From Devriesea agamarum (lineage in GTDB: Bacteria; Actinomycetota; Actinomycetes; Actinomycetales; Dermabacteraceae), in the NCBI RefSeq assembly GCF_900070355.1, contig NZ_LN849456.1:434001-498000 (forward strand): a DNA stretch of 64,000 bases, in the 5' to 3' direction. The notes beneath the pieces were generated by a model. That model did no database searches, had not been told where the DNA came from, and saw only the letters and a list, made by a program, of their open reading frames with translations. Position 1 is the first letter of the stretch. Each line of letters starts with the position of its first letter. Below, piece after piece: positions 1-7,397 of this stretch. The translations under genes and the position numbers were made by a program.

Positions 1-736
1 TTAAAACCTTGCCGCTGGCCCCTTCATACGTGTGCAAAGGCACTGCGCTACCCTGCGCCTGCTGAAGCCCTACGCGTTCTTCGATCACCGGTTCGAGTAC
101 CAGATCGCCGAACAACTCGCGCAGCTCATCTAGGCGGAACTGGTGTTCAACGGAACGAGGACGATACCGGTTGACCACGAGCCCCAACGGCAGCAGATTC
201 GGTGCAAGACCCTGCTCGCGCAGTTCCGCAATTACTTTCAATGCCCGGTCGGCGGCGGTGACGGAGAAGATCCCCGGTTCGCACACGACGAGGCCTCGGT
301 CTGCGGCTGTTAGTCCCATCTGGGTTAAGCCGTTGAGTGAGGGCGGGCAGTCAATCAAGATGAGGTCGTATTCGCGTTCGCGTTTAAGCAGCGCTTCGCG
401 CAAACGTCGCAGAGTGCGCGTGGCAGGGGTAGGAGAGTCAAGGCGACCCGAGGCATGTGAACCGGGAATGATATCGAGAGCGGTGCGTGCATTTTCCGCC
501 CACGGGGTCGAAATAATGGCGCGCTCCGTGGTGTCTGTACGACCGGATGCGATCACCTCAGCGATATCAATTCCGTGCGCGGGCTCACCGAGAAGCCCGA
601 GCGTGGTATCTCCCTGGGGGTCAAGGTCGATCACCAGGGCGCTTAGGCCGCGATGCAGCGCCGCAGATGCGAGACCGAGCGTCACTGACGTCTTTCCGAC
701 CCCGCCTTTTAATGAGCAAATACTCAGCGTGAACAC
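1..736 (-). CDS. ParA/MinD-family ATPase (3' end outside window)
   Basis: A deviant Walker A motif (KGGVGKT) lies about ten residues after a GTG start at 734-736. It is followed by IDLDPQGD and by a Walker B-like stretch DLILIDCPPSL, the pattern of ParA/Soj ATPases that drive chromosome or plasmid partition. The reading frame is still open (…GKVL) at base 1, so the stop lies just left of the window. About 245 codons are visible, close to the usual 250-300. The GTG is chosen because the Walker A normally sits within 15 residues of the N-terminus; no strong Shine-Dalgarno sequence precedes it. No ParB partner is visible, so this could be an orphan ParA rather than the oriC-linked one. Confidence 0.9.
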   Translation of the reverse strand, partial: MFTLSICSLKGGVGKTSVTLGLASAALHRGLSALVIDLDPQGDTTLGLLGEPAHGIDIAEVIASGRTDTTERAIISTPWAENARTALDIIPGSHASGRLDSPTPATRTLRRLREALLKREREYDLILIDCPPSLNGLTQMGLTAADRGLVVCEPGIFSVTAADRALKVIAELREQGLAPNLLPLGLVVNRYRPRSVEHQFRLDELRELFGDLVLEPVIEERVGLQQAQGSAVPLHTYEGASGKVL

Positions 737-898
737 GTTAGGAACTCTACCGTGTCAGGTAGGGCACTTCGTCTGAACGGCACGAAGATCTTCATCCCAT
801 GTCACTCTCAATTCACGTGATTCTGACCGCTATAGCAGAAAGCTTGGCTTTCTGGTCAAGGACGCAACGGGGTGAACGAGTATCCACGAGCGCGGCGC

Positions 899-955
899 TC
901 ACGGGGCGGTCGCCCACCCGAAACCGAGCCCGAGCATCGTTGAGGCGGTTCCCGC
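899..955 (-). pseudogene. Remnant of a Bcr/CflA-type MFS transporter gene
   Basis: Bases 921-955 match bases 5196-5230 at 34 of 35 positions in the same orientation. In the intact MFS gene at 5030-6379 this stretch encodes GTASAMLGLGF near the last membrane helices. Here the minus strand reads AGTASTMLGLGFGWATAP and then hits TGA at 899-901. Nothing recognisable of the rest of the gene lies on either side. It looks like a decayed fragment of a related transporter or of a partial duplication. Confidence 0.5.
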
Positions 956-982
956 TATACCAGGCGGGCGTGTTTGGGTCCG

Positions 983-1621
983 CTAAAAACCTTGGCGGCC
1001 TTGTTTCAGCGCTTCGATAGCTCTCGGGTCGCCTTCCACCCAGACATCGGCAACATCTTGACGCCCAAAAGCCCACAGCACCAATTCGCAGGGTAAACCG
1101 TATACCCTCACGCTGCCCTGCTGGCCGCGGGAGGCGCGAATGCCGCCGTACGCAGAGACGAGAATGACGTCCACATCCGCGGACACCAGCAGGCGTCCTG
1201 CCCCGCCTAGAGCGTTCCACAGTTCCTTCTGTGACTGTTCGCTAAGCGGACGCGCATGCCATGTTGGCTGTGCCCGGAGGAGGTCTTCATGGTGAATGTA
1301 GTACTCGAGGGTGTTCATCAACGGATCCATGAGCCGGACCGGAGAGAAACGCTGAGGCCCACCGCGGAACACTTCGACCCGTTCAACCCACGGCCGCTCC
1401 TCCCATCGACGATGGTGCTCGCGGGCGATCTTTTGAGCAGGAGACAGCGGAAGAACAGATGCTAAGAGCAGATCGGGTCTGCGTTCACGCAACACAAGAT
1501 GTTCGAGGAGATCATCTGCGCACCAACCGGCGCATAGGGTAGGCGCCTTTGGGCCGAGAACCAGCAAGGCGTCGGCCAGGCGTGTGCGTTCGAGCCGGGA
1601 CAGGGAGCACCGCGTGGTCAT
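983..1621 (-). CDS. TIGR03085 family protein (DinB/maleylpyruvate isomerase-like fold)
   Basis: The 212-residue protein has the actinobacterial TIGR03085 pattern: an N-terminal helix LCAGWCADDLLEHL followed by RERRP, and a second signature EYYIHHEDLLRAQ around residues 106-120. Histidines in these two motifs are the expected metal ligands of the DinB-like four-helix bundle. Family members are cytosolic and of unknown reaction; some relatives are mycothiol-dependent isomerases. No Shine-Dalgarno sequence is seen. A TAGTAT hexamer (minus strand, 1628-1633) ends six bases before the ATG, which suggests a leaderless mRNA. Farther upstream a 13-bp palindrome built on ATAACA/TGTTAT (1701-1713) may bind a regulator. 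Confidence 0.85.
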   Translation of the reverse strand: MTTRCSLSRLERTRLADALLVLGPKAPTLCAGWCADDLLEHLVLRERRPDLLLASVLPLSPAQKIAREHHRRWEERPWVERVEVFRGGPQRFSPVRLMDPLMNTLEYYIHHEDLLRAQPTWHARPLSEQSQKELWNALGGAGRLLVSADVDVILVSAYGGIRASRGQQGSVRVYGLPCELVLWAFGRQDVADVWVEGDPRAIEALKQGRQGF

Positions 1622-1734
1622 GTTGACATACTACGTTGCGTGGAAACATCTCGATGGGAAAACGCATGAGATTGGATAGTTTGCGCGAGATTCCGCGCGC
1701 ATAACAATGTTATCCACCTACTCAGCTGCGATGA

Positions 1735-3429
1735 TCAGGACTCAGAGGCAAGGTCAGATGAGTTTTGTTTTGTTGTCAGCGATATTGCTTTGCGGTAACC
1801 GGTATCAAAGTCAATTATTTCGACATCGATTACTCCGTGTCCGTCCAAGCGGTAACGTTCTTCGATCAGATCACCTGCGGATTCGTCCTCCGGTGAGAGT
1901 CGATGTACCTCGTATTGCTGGAGATCTGTGCCATCCGCTTCAGCATTTTGCAATTCGGGGGTAAGCGGAAAAAGTACATGCCCAAAGGGAAAAACGCACC
2001 CGGCAGGGTAACCATCTTCGGTAATTTGGGTACATTCCACATAGCGGAAAACGGCGATGTTGTGGGCGGATCGGTACCGTCGAGTAATAGTCGTATCGGT
2101 ACCCGGAATCAGGTGCGTGTCACGGCTCAATATGGTGTCGAACGAAAGAACTGAACCATCATCGGCTTCCCGGAAGACCCCGAAACTGCGGGAAAGTCGA
2201 TCGGTCAGGTGGTAGGGCGCAGTCGGGTCTGCCGCGATGGCGAGGCCGATTGCGGTCGATGCTGCGGGATGCGGGGAGCGCCGAACCCTACGACCAAAAC
2301 GTTCACGAAGTCGTCGGGGGATCAACGGGAAAGAGCTGGCACCTCCTACGACGCTGATACCCGCCACGGAGTCATCGCTCGTGCCAAGATCATCGACAAG
2401 TGGGGCCATGACGTCGAGAGTTTTATCGATGAGTGGGGAGATAGCCCGCTCTACATCGCGAATAGGCAGCGTCACCTGGGTTGGGGCATTTGTGGGGGCC
2501 AGACCATTTTTAGGGGCCGGAACAACTTTGCTCGCTAGATCGGTCTGTGAGGTGGGAACCGTATCAGTGTTCGAGCCGACATCGACTCCGGTAGCAATGT
2601 CGAGCACCAACCGTCTGGTCTGAGGCTGAACCCGTTCTTTTTCGGCACGGGCATCATTGAGAAGTTGTTCTGCGGCTGCGGGGGAGAGATCCGTGAGCGA
2701 TAGGTTTGCACGGTGAAGCGCGAGGTCCCGAATTGCTCCGTCGAAATCATCGCCACCCAGTCGGTTATCCCCGAGGGAACCGAGAACTTCATGCTCAGCA
2801 CCGCGAGCTGCCACCAACGAGGCGTCAAAAGTGCCGCCGCCGAGGTCATAAACCAGTACTTTGGTGCGGCGGGAGGTGACGGTGCCGCCGTGGCGATGGG
2901 TGTACTCAAAGCCTGCCGCCGACGGTTCATGAAGCATCGCGGACACGTTAAAACCGGCGCGGCGAAACGCGTCCAAGGTGATAAAGCGCTGAGCGCTGTG
3001 CGCATGGGCTGGGACCGCGATAGTGATCGGTCCAATGAGGCCATCCACGTTCTCATCTGAAGCGATGTGATGCGCTAAGTCCTCGCTCACGGATGAGGAC
3101 GTGAGCAGCAAGCGATGCACCTCCCGCAGATAGACGGTAAGTGCCTCCACGATTGGAACTTGCCGATCTCCAATGGCGACTGGCGTCAGGGGAGTGACAT
3201 CGGGACTCGCGAGCTCCCGTTTTATTGATCGTTTCACCACTGAGCCAGATTCTGCGGCATGCATCGCGTGGAATCCGGCCACTAGGTGGGAACCGTCGTA
3301 GGCGAGCACGCTCGGTACATAATCGAAAACATCCCCTGAGACATCCTCGAAGGTCACCACCGGGTAATTGCCGCGATCAACGGCAGCAACGACGGTGCGG
3401 GTAGTGCCGAGATCGATACCGAGACGCAT
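1735..3429 (-). CDS. Hsp70/DnaK-like family ATPase
   Basis: The actin-fold ATPase domain is clear: phosphate-1 loop GIDLGTTRTVVA at the very N-terminus, phosphate-2 loop YDLGGGTFDASLV, and adenosine motif VVGGASSFPLIP. The protein is 564 residues from the ATG at 3427-3429. A longer start at 3486 adds 19 residues (MAGSSSTPTG…) but places the phosphate loop unusually far in, so the shorter form is preferred. The peptide-binding half of DnaK is not recognisable; a Thr/Pro-rich insert (around residues 280-320) and a beta-rich tail replace it. No grpE or dnaJ lies nearby, so this is probably a specialised Hsp70-like protein rather than the housekeeping chaperone. The 150 bases upstream hold the terminator of the PAC2 gene. 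Confidence 0.88.
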   Translation of the reverse strand: MRLGIDLGTTRTVVAAVDRGNYPVVTFEDVSGDVFDYVPSVLAYDGSHLVAGFHAMHAAESGSVVKRSIKRELASPDVTPLTPVAIGDRQVPIVEALTVYLREVHRLLLTSSSVSEDLAHHIASDENVDGLIGPITIAVPAHAHSAQRFITLDAFRRAGFNVSAMLHEPSAAGFEYTHRHGGTVTSRRTKVLVYDLGGGTFDASLVAARGAEHEVLGSLGDNRLGGDDFDGAIRDLALHRANLSLTDLSPAAAEQLLNDARAEKERVQPQTRRLVLDIATGVDVGSNTDTVPTSQTDLASKVVPAPKNGLAPTNAPTQVTLPIRDVERAISPLIDKTLDVMAPLVDDLGTSDDSVAGISVVGGASSFPLIPRRLRERFGRRVRRSPHPAASTAIGLAIAADPTAPYHLTDRLSRSFGVFREADDGSVLSFDTILSRDTHLIPGTDTTITRRYRSAHNIAVFRYVECTQITEDGYPAGCVFPFGHVLFPLTPELQNAEADGTDLQQYEVHRLSPEDESAGDLIEERYRLDGHGVIDVEIIDFDTGYRKAISLTTKQNSSDLASES

Positions 3430-3539
3430 AGATCCAGGATACGGGGCTGAGCTGTGACCCGTGGGCGTGGAAGAGCTCCCAGCCACATCGAGAGGGTCAA
3501 GATATAGGTGTAAGAGTATGGCGAGTCGAAAGCGTCAAA

Positions 3540-3575
3540 GGCGGTGTCGTACTTGAGTGCAAGTACGACACCGCC
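3540..3575 (-). terminator. Perfect 15-bp hairpin after the PAC2 gene
   Basis: Bases 3540-3554 and 3561-3575 are exact inverted complements (GGCGGTGTCGTACTT arm) around a 6-base loop. The hairpin begins five bases beyond the stop codon of the PAC2 gene, and a short TTTG follows on the minus strand. It most likely ends PAC2 transcription before the Hsp70-like gene. The T tract is weak, as is common in high-GC actinomycetes. Confidence 0.75.
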
Positions 3576-3580
3576 GGGTC

Positions 3581-4516
3581 CTATTCCGGTGAGGGTGGGT
3601 GGTGATCGTCAGATTCGGGATGAGAACCCATCTCACGCAGAAACTCTTCTATCTCAGCCCCAATTTCGTCGGCGCCGGGTATGCGACCGCCTGGCAGTGC
3701 GAAGTCATTCCGGGTTTGCTGCGCCTGGTCAGCCTGCTGTTCCATCTGAGTAATCATCTGAGCCAGCTGCGGAGACAATTCCACTTGCGCATTGATTTGT
3801 TCGGCAAGAGCATCGGCGGTTGCTGCCAAAGGACCAGATGGTAAGTCCAAACCAGTTAGTTCCTCGGTTGCGGACAAAATTGCCATCACAGCCTTGGGGT
3901 ATGGCGTGCGCGATAAATAGTGTGGAACGTGGGCTGCTAGTCCAATCACGTCGTGGCCATTGTCTGCAAGGCGCAGTGTAAGCACGCTTCCAAAGACCGC
4001 GCCGAAGCGAATCGAGGTGGAAAAGGGTGAGGTGACTGCCTGGTGGGAGGGAGTGCCGGCAAAGCGCGTGAGTTCCAAAGGCCGGGTGTGGGGAATAGCC
4101 GACGGGATGCCTTGGGCGAGGATGATGCGGTTAATGCCGAGCTGCTCAATGACGATTCGGATTGATGCGGCTGCGCGTTCCCATTGGAATGAGGGTTCTG
4201 GGCCGGTGAGCAAGAGAAATGGGGTGCCGTGTGCGTCTAGCACTTCATGCAGCAGGATTTCAGGTTGCGCATAATCGGCGAAATGATCCTGGTCCAACGT
4301 GATTTCGGGGCGGCGTCCGGCGTAGTCGTATAACTGATCACTGTCGAGCTTGCCGATGACACGGTTTTCTAGCGAGTTCAACAAGTGATCGTTGATGAGG
4401 TGCTGTACCTGGCCCGCGTCGGCAACAGCGCCGAGCGTCACCACAAGCGACTGGGCTCGGATTGTCCGCGAATCGATGTGCTGTTCATAGGAGAACAGGG
4501 TGGTCGGGTCGAGCAC
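3581..4516 (-). CDS. PAC2 family protein (proteasome assembly chaperone-like)
   Basis: The 311-residue protein shows the actinobacterial PAC2 pattern: LLLTGPEPSFQWERAAASI, then GIPSAIPHTRP and GLAAHVPHYLSRTPYP. These are conserved around the putative ligand pocket of this family, whose archaeal and eukaryotic relatives assist 20S proteasome assembly. The bacterial function is not established. The C-terminus is a Gln-rich helical segment (QMEQQADQAQQ) and an acidic tail. The GTG start at 4514-4516 is supported by a strong GAGGAGGAAT Shine-Dalgarno sequence. It appears monocistronic, with a hairpin right behind its stop. Confidence 0.88.
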   Translation of the reverse strand: MLDPTTLFSYEQHIDSRTIRAQSLVVTLGAVADAGQVQHLINDHLLNSLENRVIGKLDSDQLYDYAGRRPEITLDQDHFADYAQPEILLHEVLDAHGTPFLLLTGPEPSFQWERAAASIRIVIEQLGINRIILAQGIPSAIPHTRPLELTRFAGTPSHQAVTSPFSTSIRFGAVFGSVLTLRLADNGHDVIGLAAHVPHYLSRTPYPKAVMAILSATEELTGLDLPSGPLAATADALAEQINAQVELSPQLAQMITQMEQQADQAQQTRNDFALPGGRIPGADEIGAEIEEFLREMGSHPESDDHHPPSPE

Positions 4517-5029
4517 GATTCCTCCTCGGTGAATTGTGTACGGCGCGAGATGCCCGTGAGGCGTGATGCCACGGTTGGTACGCCGCGGTGGTCATGCTGT
4601 GTTGACGCAGGTCTGATGTTTAGATCAACGTTTGCACGGTCACGAGTATTCCCGCGATGTTCCCGCTGTGACGTGGGTCAGGTATTGAGTTATTCCGTGC
4701 ACGTGCGCGCTGGCTTCTGTGTGTGGCGCGGACAGGATGAGCGACAGTGCTGTGCCGCCGGTCGGCCAAAGCAAAGTTGCGGAAGGTTGGTCTGCTGGCG
4801 ACGTCCTGCTGGTGACGTCGGGATCTAGGGGAGGTCGTGCGGAGAAGGAGGTGCTACCCAATTACTTCACTTTACATAACGTGCATTATCGGCGTTACTC
4901 TCGGGTGGAAAGGCTCCGCTGTGAGACACCAGCCAGGATGGCGGTTTGCCGGTATGGCGGTCTGATTGACGCTGACGCCCCGATGCGGTGACAACGTGCT
5001 AGCAAGCCGTCACAGCTGACGTACGGACA
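4517..5029. other. 513-bp gap without a supported gene
   Basis: This stretch separates the PAC2 start from the end of the MFS gene. It has short open frames on both strands (for example 4719-4991 on plus) but none shows a recognisable motif or a well-spaced start. A GAAGGAGGTG sequence at about 4843-4852 on the plus strand resembles a Shine-Dalgarno site but is not followed by a start codon at a useful distance. It probably holds the PAC2 promoter and decayed sequence. Confidence 0.4.
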
Positions 5030-6379
5030 CTAAACCGCCGAAGCCGCTGAGTTTTCCGACGGCGCGGGCCGGGCGATGACGTACAGGCACACCATCGACA
5101 TCAACGCACCGCCGACCATAACAATCGCCATCGGAACAGCCGATGAGGTTCCCGCCAATCCGACTAACGGCGCCGCCGCTGAGGCCGCGCACGAAAAACC
5201 GAGCCCGAGCATCGCTGAGGCGGTTCCCGCGAATTCCCTGGCTTCGGCTGATGCCAGCGCAGCACCATTACCAAAAATGAAACCCTGGGCCAACACCACC
5301 ACAAAGAATCCCGGAAGAACGATCCACACCGGGGTTCCTAGCCATAGCGCGCCAACCAAAAGTGCCACCGCACCCACCGCAGATACGCTCTGGCCCACTC
5401 GGATCAGGGAACGGGCCGCGTAGCGCCGGGTGAGGCGTGCCGACATAAACGCCATGGTCATCATGCCGAAAGCGTTGATGGCAAAGACGACGGAATACTG
5501 CTCTGATCGGAACCCGAGGATTTCCTGAACCACATAGGACGATGCCGATACGTACGCCATCAATGTCATTCCAGACGACGCATTGACGAGCAGATATCCG
5601 ATAAATCGGCGCCGTCGACACAGGGTGAGGCAATTCTTGGCGAATGTTCGTAGCCCTCCGGGGTGACGGTGTTCGCGCGGCAAGGATTCTGGGATCAGGA
5701 GCAGTGTGCCGATAAGACTCAGCACCGACATACCCGCGATCACGATGAAGATCTCACGCCACTGGCCCACCAGCAAAATCATGCCTCCGATGAGGGGCGC
5801 GATAATTGGGGCAATGCCGCCGATACCCTGCAGGATGTTCATGAGCCGCACCATCTCGGGGCCATCGGTGAGATCGATGAGAACTGCCCGTCCCAGCACC
5901 ATTCCGAATCCCCCGCCTATCCCCTGGATCAAACGGGTAATCAGGAGCATGTCGATGTTGCCGGCTAAAGCACATCCGATGGAACCAGCCATGCACAGTA
6001 CGATGCCGACGAGCAGCGGTATCCGACGTCCGAGCCGGTCTGAGAGAGGGCCGGCAACAATCTGGCCCATTGCTGCACCCAGGAAAAACGCGGTGAGGGT
6101 GAGCTGAACATTCGCCGCAGAAGTGCCAAGATCGCTGGTCACCCTCGGGAACGCAGGAATGTACATGTCGGTGGCGAACGGGCCGATGGCGCTTAATGTC
6201 GTAAGGACGGCGATCACCATGCCGGTAACGCGGTGCCTAGTTCGCGCTCGGTCATGGTCATCGGCGCGGCAGGCAATGTCGCGGTCGGCGGCGTCTTCTA
6301 GGACGGGAACTGACGAATTTAGGGTCGGGATGGGGCCGGTGAGGGGGCGACGATCGTCATCATGATCATGGTGGGGCAC
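5030..6379 (-). CDS. Bcr/CflA-type MFS drug efflux transporter
   Basis: The protein has 449 residues and about twelve hydrophobic segments. The first helix region carries ATDMYIPAFP, typical of Bcr/CflA (DHA1) exporters, and the loop after helix 2 has the MFS motif A GPLSDRLGRRIPLL. It should export small drugs or amino-acid derivatives by proton antiport across the cytoplasmic membrane. The first 50 residues are His/Asp-rich and cytoplasmic (HHDHDDD), so a shorter start nearer the first helix is possible. It lies 53 bases behind the tetR gene on the same strand, which suggests co-transcription and control by that repressor. A 35-bp piece of its 3' region reappears at 921-955. Confidence 0.9.
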   Translation of the reverse strand: MPHHDHDDDRRPLTGPIPTLNSSVPVLEDAADRDIACRADDHDRARTRHRVTGMVIAVLTTLSAIGPFATDMYIPAFPRVTSDLGTSAANVQLTLTAFFLGAAMGQIVAGPLSDRLGRRIPLLVGIVLCMAGSIGCALAGNIDMLLITRLIQGIGGGFGMVLGRAVLIDLTDGPEMVRLMNILQGIGGIAPIIAPLIGGMILLVGQWREIFIVIAGMSVLSLIGTLLLIPESLPREHRHPGGLRTFAKNCLTLCRRRRFIGYLLVNASSGMTLMAYVSASSYVVQEILGFRSEQYSVVFAINAFGMMTMAFMSARLTRRYAARSLIRVGQSVSAVGAVALLVGALWLGTPVWIVLPGFFVVVLAQGFIFGNGAALASAEAREFAGTASAMLGLGFSCAASAAAPLVGLAGTSSAVPMAIVMVGGALMSMVCLYVIARPAPSENSAASAV

Positions 6380-6432
6380 GTCAATCTAGCGTATCGGTTT
6401 AATGTCCCGGAAGGTGGAGTGGGGAATGTAAT

Positions 6433-7089
6433 CTAGTGCCGAGGGGCGCCGGGCAGCGAGAACGTCTCAACCACATGTCGGATCATCATGCCGGCTGTAT
6501 GTGATTGATCGATATCGGCCATCAGTTCGTTAGCCACCAGGTTGAGATGAATGGCCAGCATCATGTCTGCGAAGTGCTCCATTGGAACCAGACAGTGGGC
6601 ATTCATGGATTTAAGGCCGGCGGCATATGTGCGCACAATAGCGTCGCGGATACGCCCGCGCTGCTCCATGAGCTGAGGTCTAGCGTCATGATGACGCAGC
6701 GCATGGGTGAGCGCCTCGTTGTAGAGCAGGTACCACTGGCGACCATAGGGGCGGATAGCCTGAAACACCTGAACCATCGCGTCTTCGCTCACGGGTGATG
6801 AGGGCGGTGCTTCCGGGGCTGCATCCGCGGGCGTTTGAGCCTCAATGATATGGATGACTTCGTCGGTGACCTCGGCAAAGAGTGCGTAGAACACTTCTTC
6901 TTTGCGGGAGAAGTTTGAGTAAAACGCTCCCCTGGTGAATCCGGCTGCCTGAACGATGTCATCAATGGTTGCCGCATCAATGCCCTTGTCAACAAAGACG
7001 TTAGCTGAAGCTCTGATCAAGCGGGCACGGGTGTTTTCCTTGCGGCGGACATGTGCATCGGAAGGTAAATCGTTGTGAAAATGAGACAT
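6433..7089 (-). CDS. TetR family transcriptional regulator
   Basis: The 218-residue protein has an N-terminal TetR HTH at about residues 18-64: TRARLIRASANVFVDKG, then a recognition helix region FTRGAFYSNFSRKEEVF. The C-terminal ligand domain is helical and unassigned. An AAGGAAGG Shine-Dalgarno sequence precedes the ATG. It is followed by the MFS pump gene and divergent from the mmpL-yhgE pair. The repeated ACGTATT palindromes between them are the probable operator, so the protein likely represses both arms and itself until an exported ligand binds. The ligand cannot be read from the sequence. Confidence 0.9.
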   Translation of the reverse strand: MSHFHNDLPSDAHVRRKENTRARLIRASANVFVDKGIDAATIDDIVQAAGFTRGAFYSNFSRKEEVFYALFAEVTDEVIHIIEAQTPADAAPEAPPSSPVSEDAMVQVFQAIRPYGRQWYLLYNEALTHALRHHDARPQLMEQRGRIRDAIVRTYAAGLKSMNAHCLVPMEHFADMMLAIHLNLVANELMADIDQSHTAGMMIRHVVETFSLPGAPRH

Positions 7090-7238
7090 TCCCGGCCTTC
7101 CTTTTGTGCTGCTTAAGTGATTGCAGCTGGCGCTCGAGACAACCGTGAGCAGTATATGACCAACGGTGAGGGCCTTGGGTTGCCTCGAAGCCCTAGCCCT
7201 ATGCCTGAGAGCCTTTTCAACGAGCTCTCAATATAGTA

Positions 7239-7262
7239 ACGTATTAAATACGTCAACGTATT
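7239..7262. promoter_or_regulatory. Probable TetR operator: three ACGTATT half-sites
   Basis: ACGTATT at 7239-7245, AATACGT at 7247-7253 and ACGTATT at 7256-7262 form two overlapping palindromes with central spacers of 1 and 2 bases. They lie in the AT-rich intergenic region between tetR and mmpL, in an otherwise GC-rich genome. On the minus strand TTGACG (7251-7256) and TATATT (7230-7235) could be the -35 and -10 of tetR, although the 15-base spacing is short. Binding here would therefore cover the tetR promoter. The assignment to this TetR is inferred from position. Confidence 0.65.
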
Positions 7263-7397
7263 GAGCTGGCGTCGAGGCAAAGCGGCTCGCCAGGAGCCCT
7301 CAGCGGCACCGGGTGCGTCGCCCATGGAATCTGACGCGCCATCCACAAGCTGATGGCTTGGCGATGCGCGCTGAGGACTGGGAAAAGGGGTCTTACC

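Noticed and set aside
4719-4991. 90-codon plus-strand frame between the PAC2 and MFS genes
   Set aside because: No Shine-Dalgarno sequence at a useful distance from its ATG, unusual composition and no motif.
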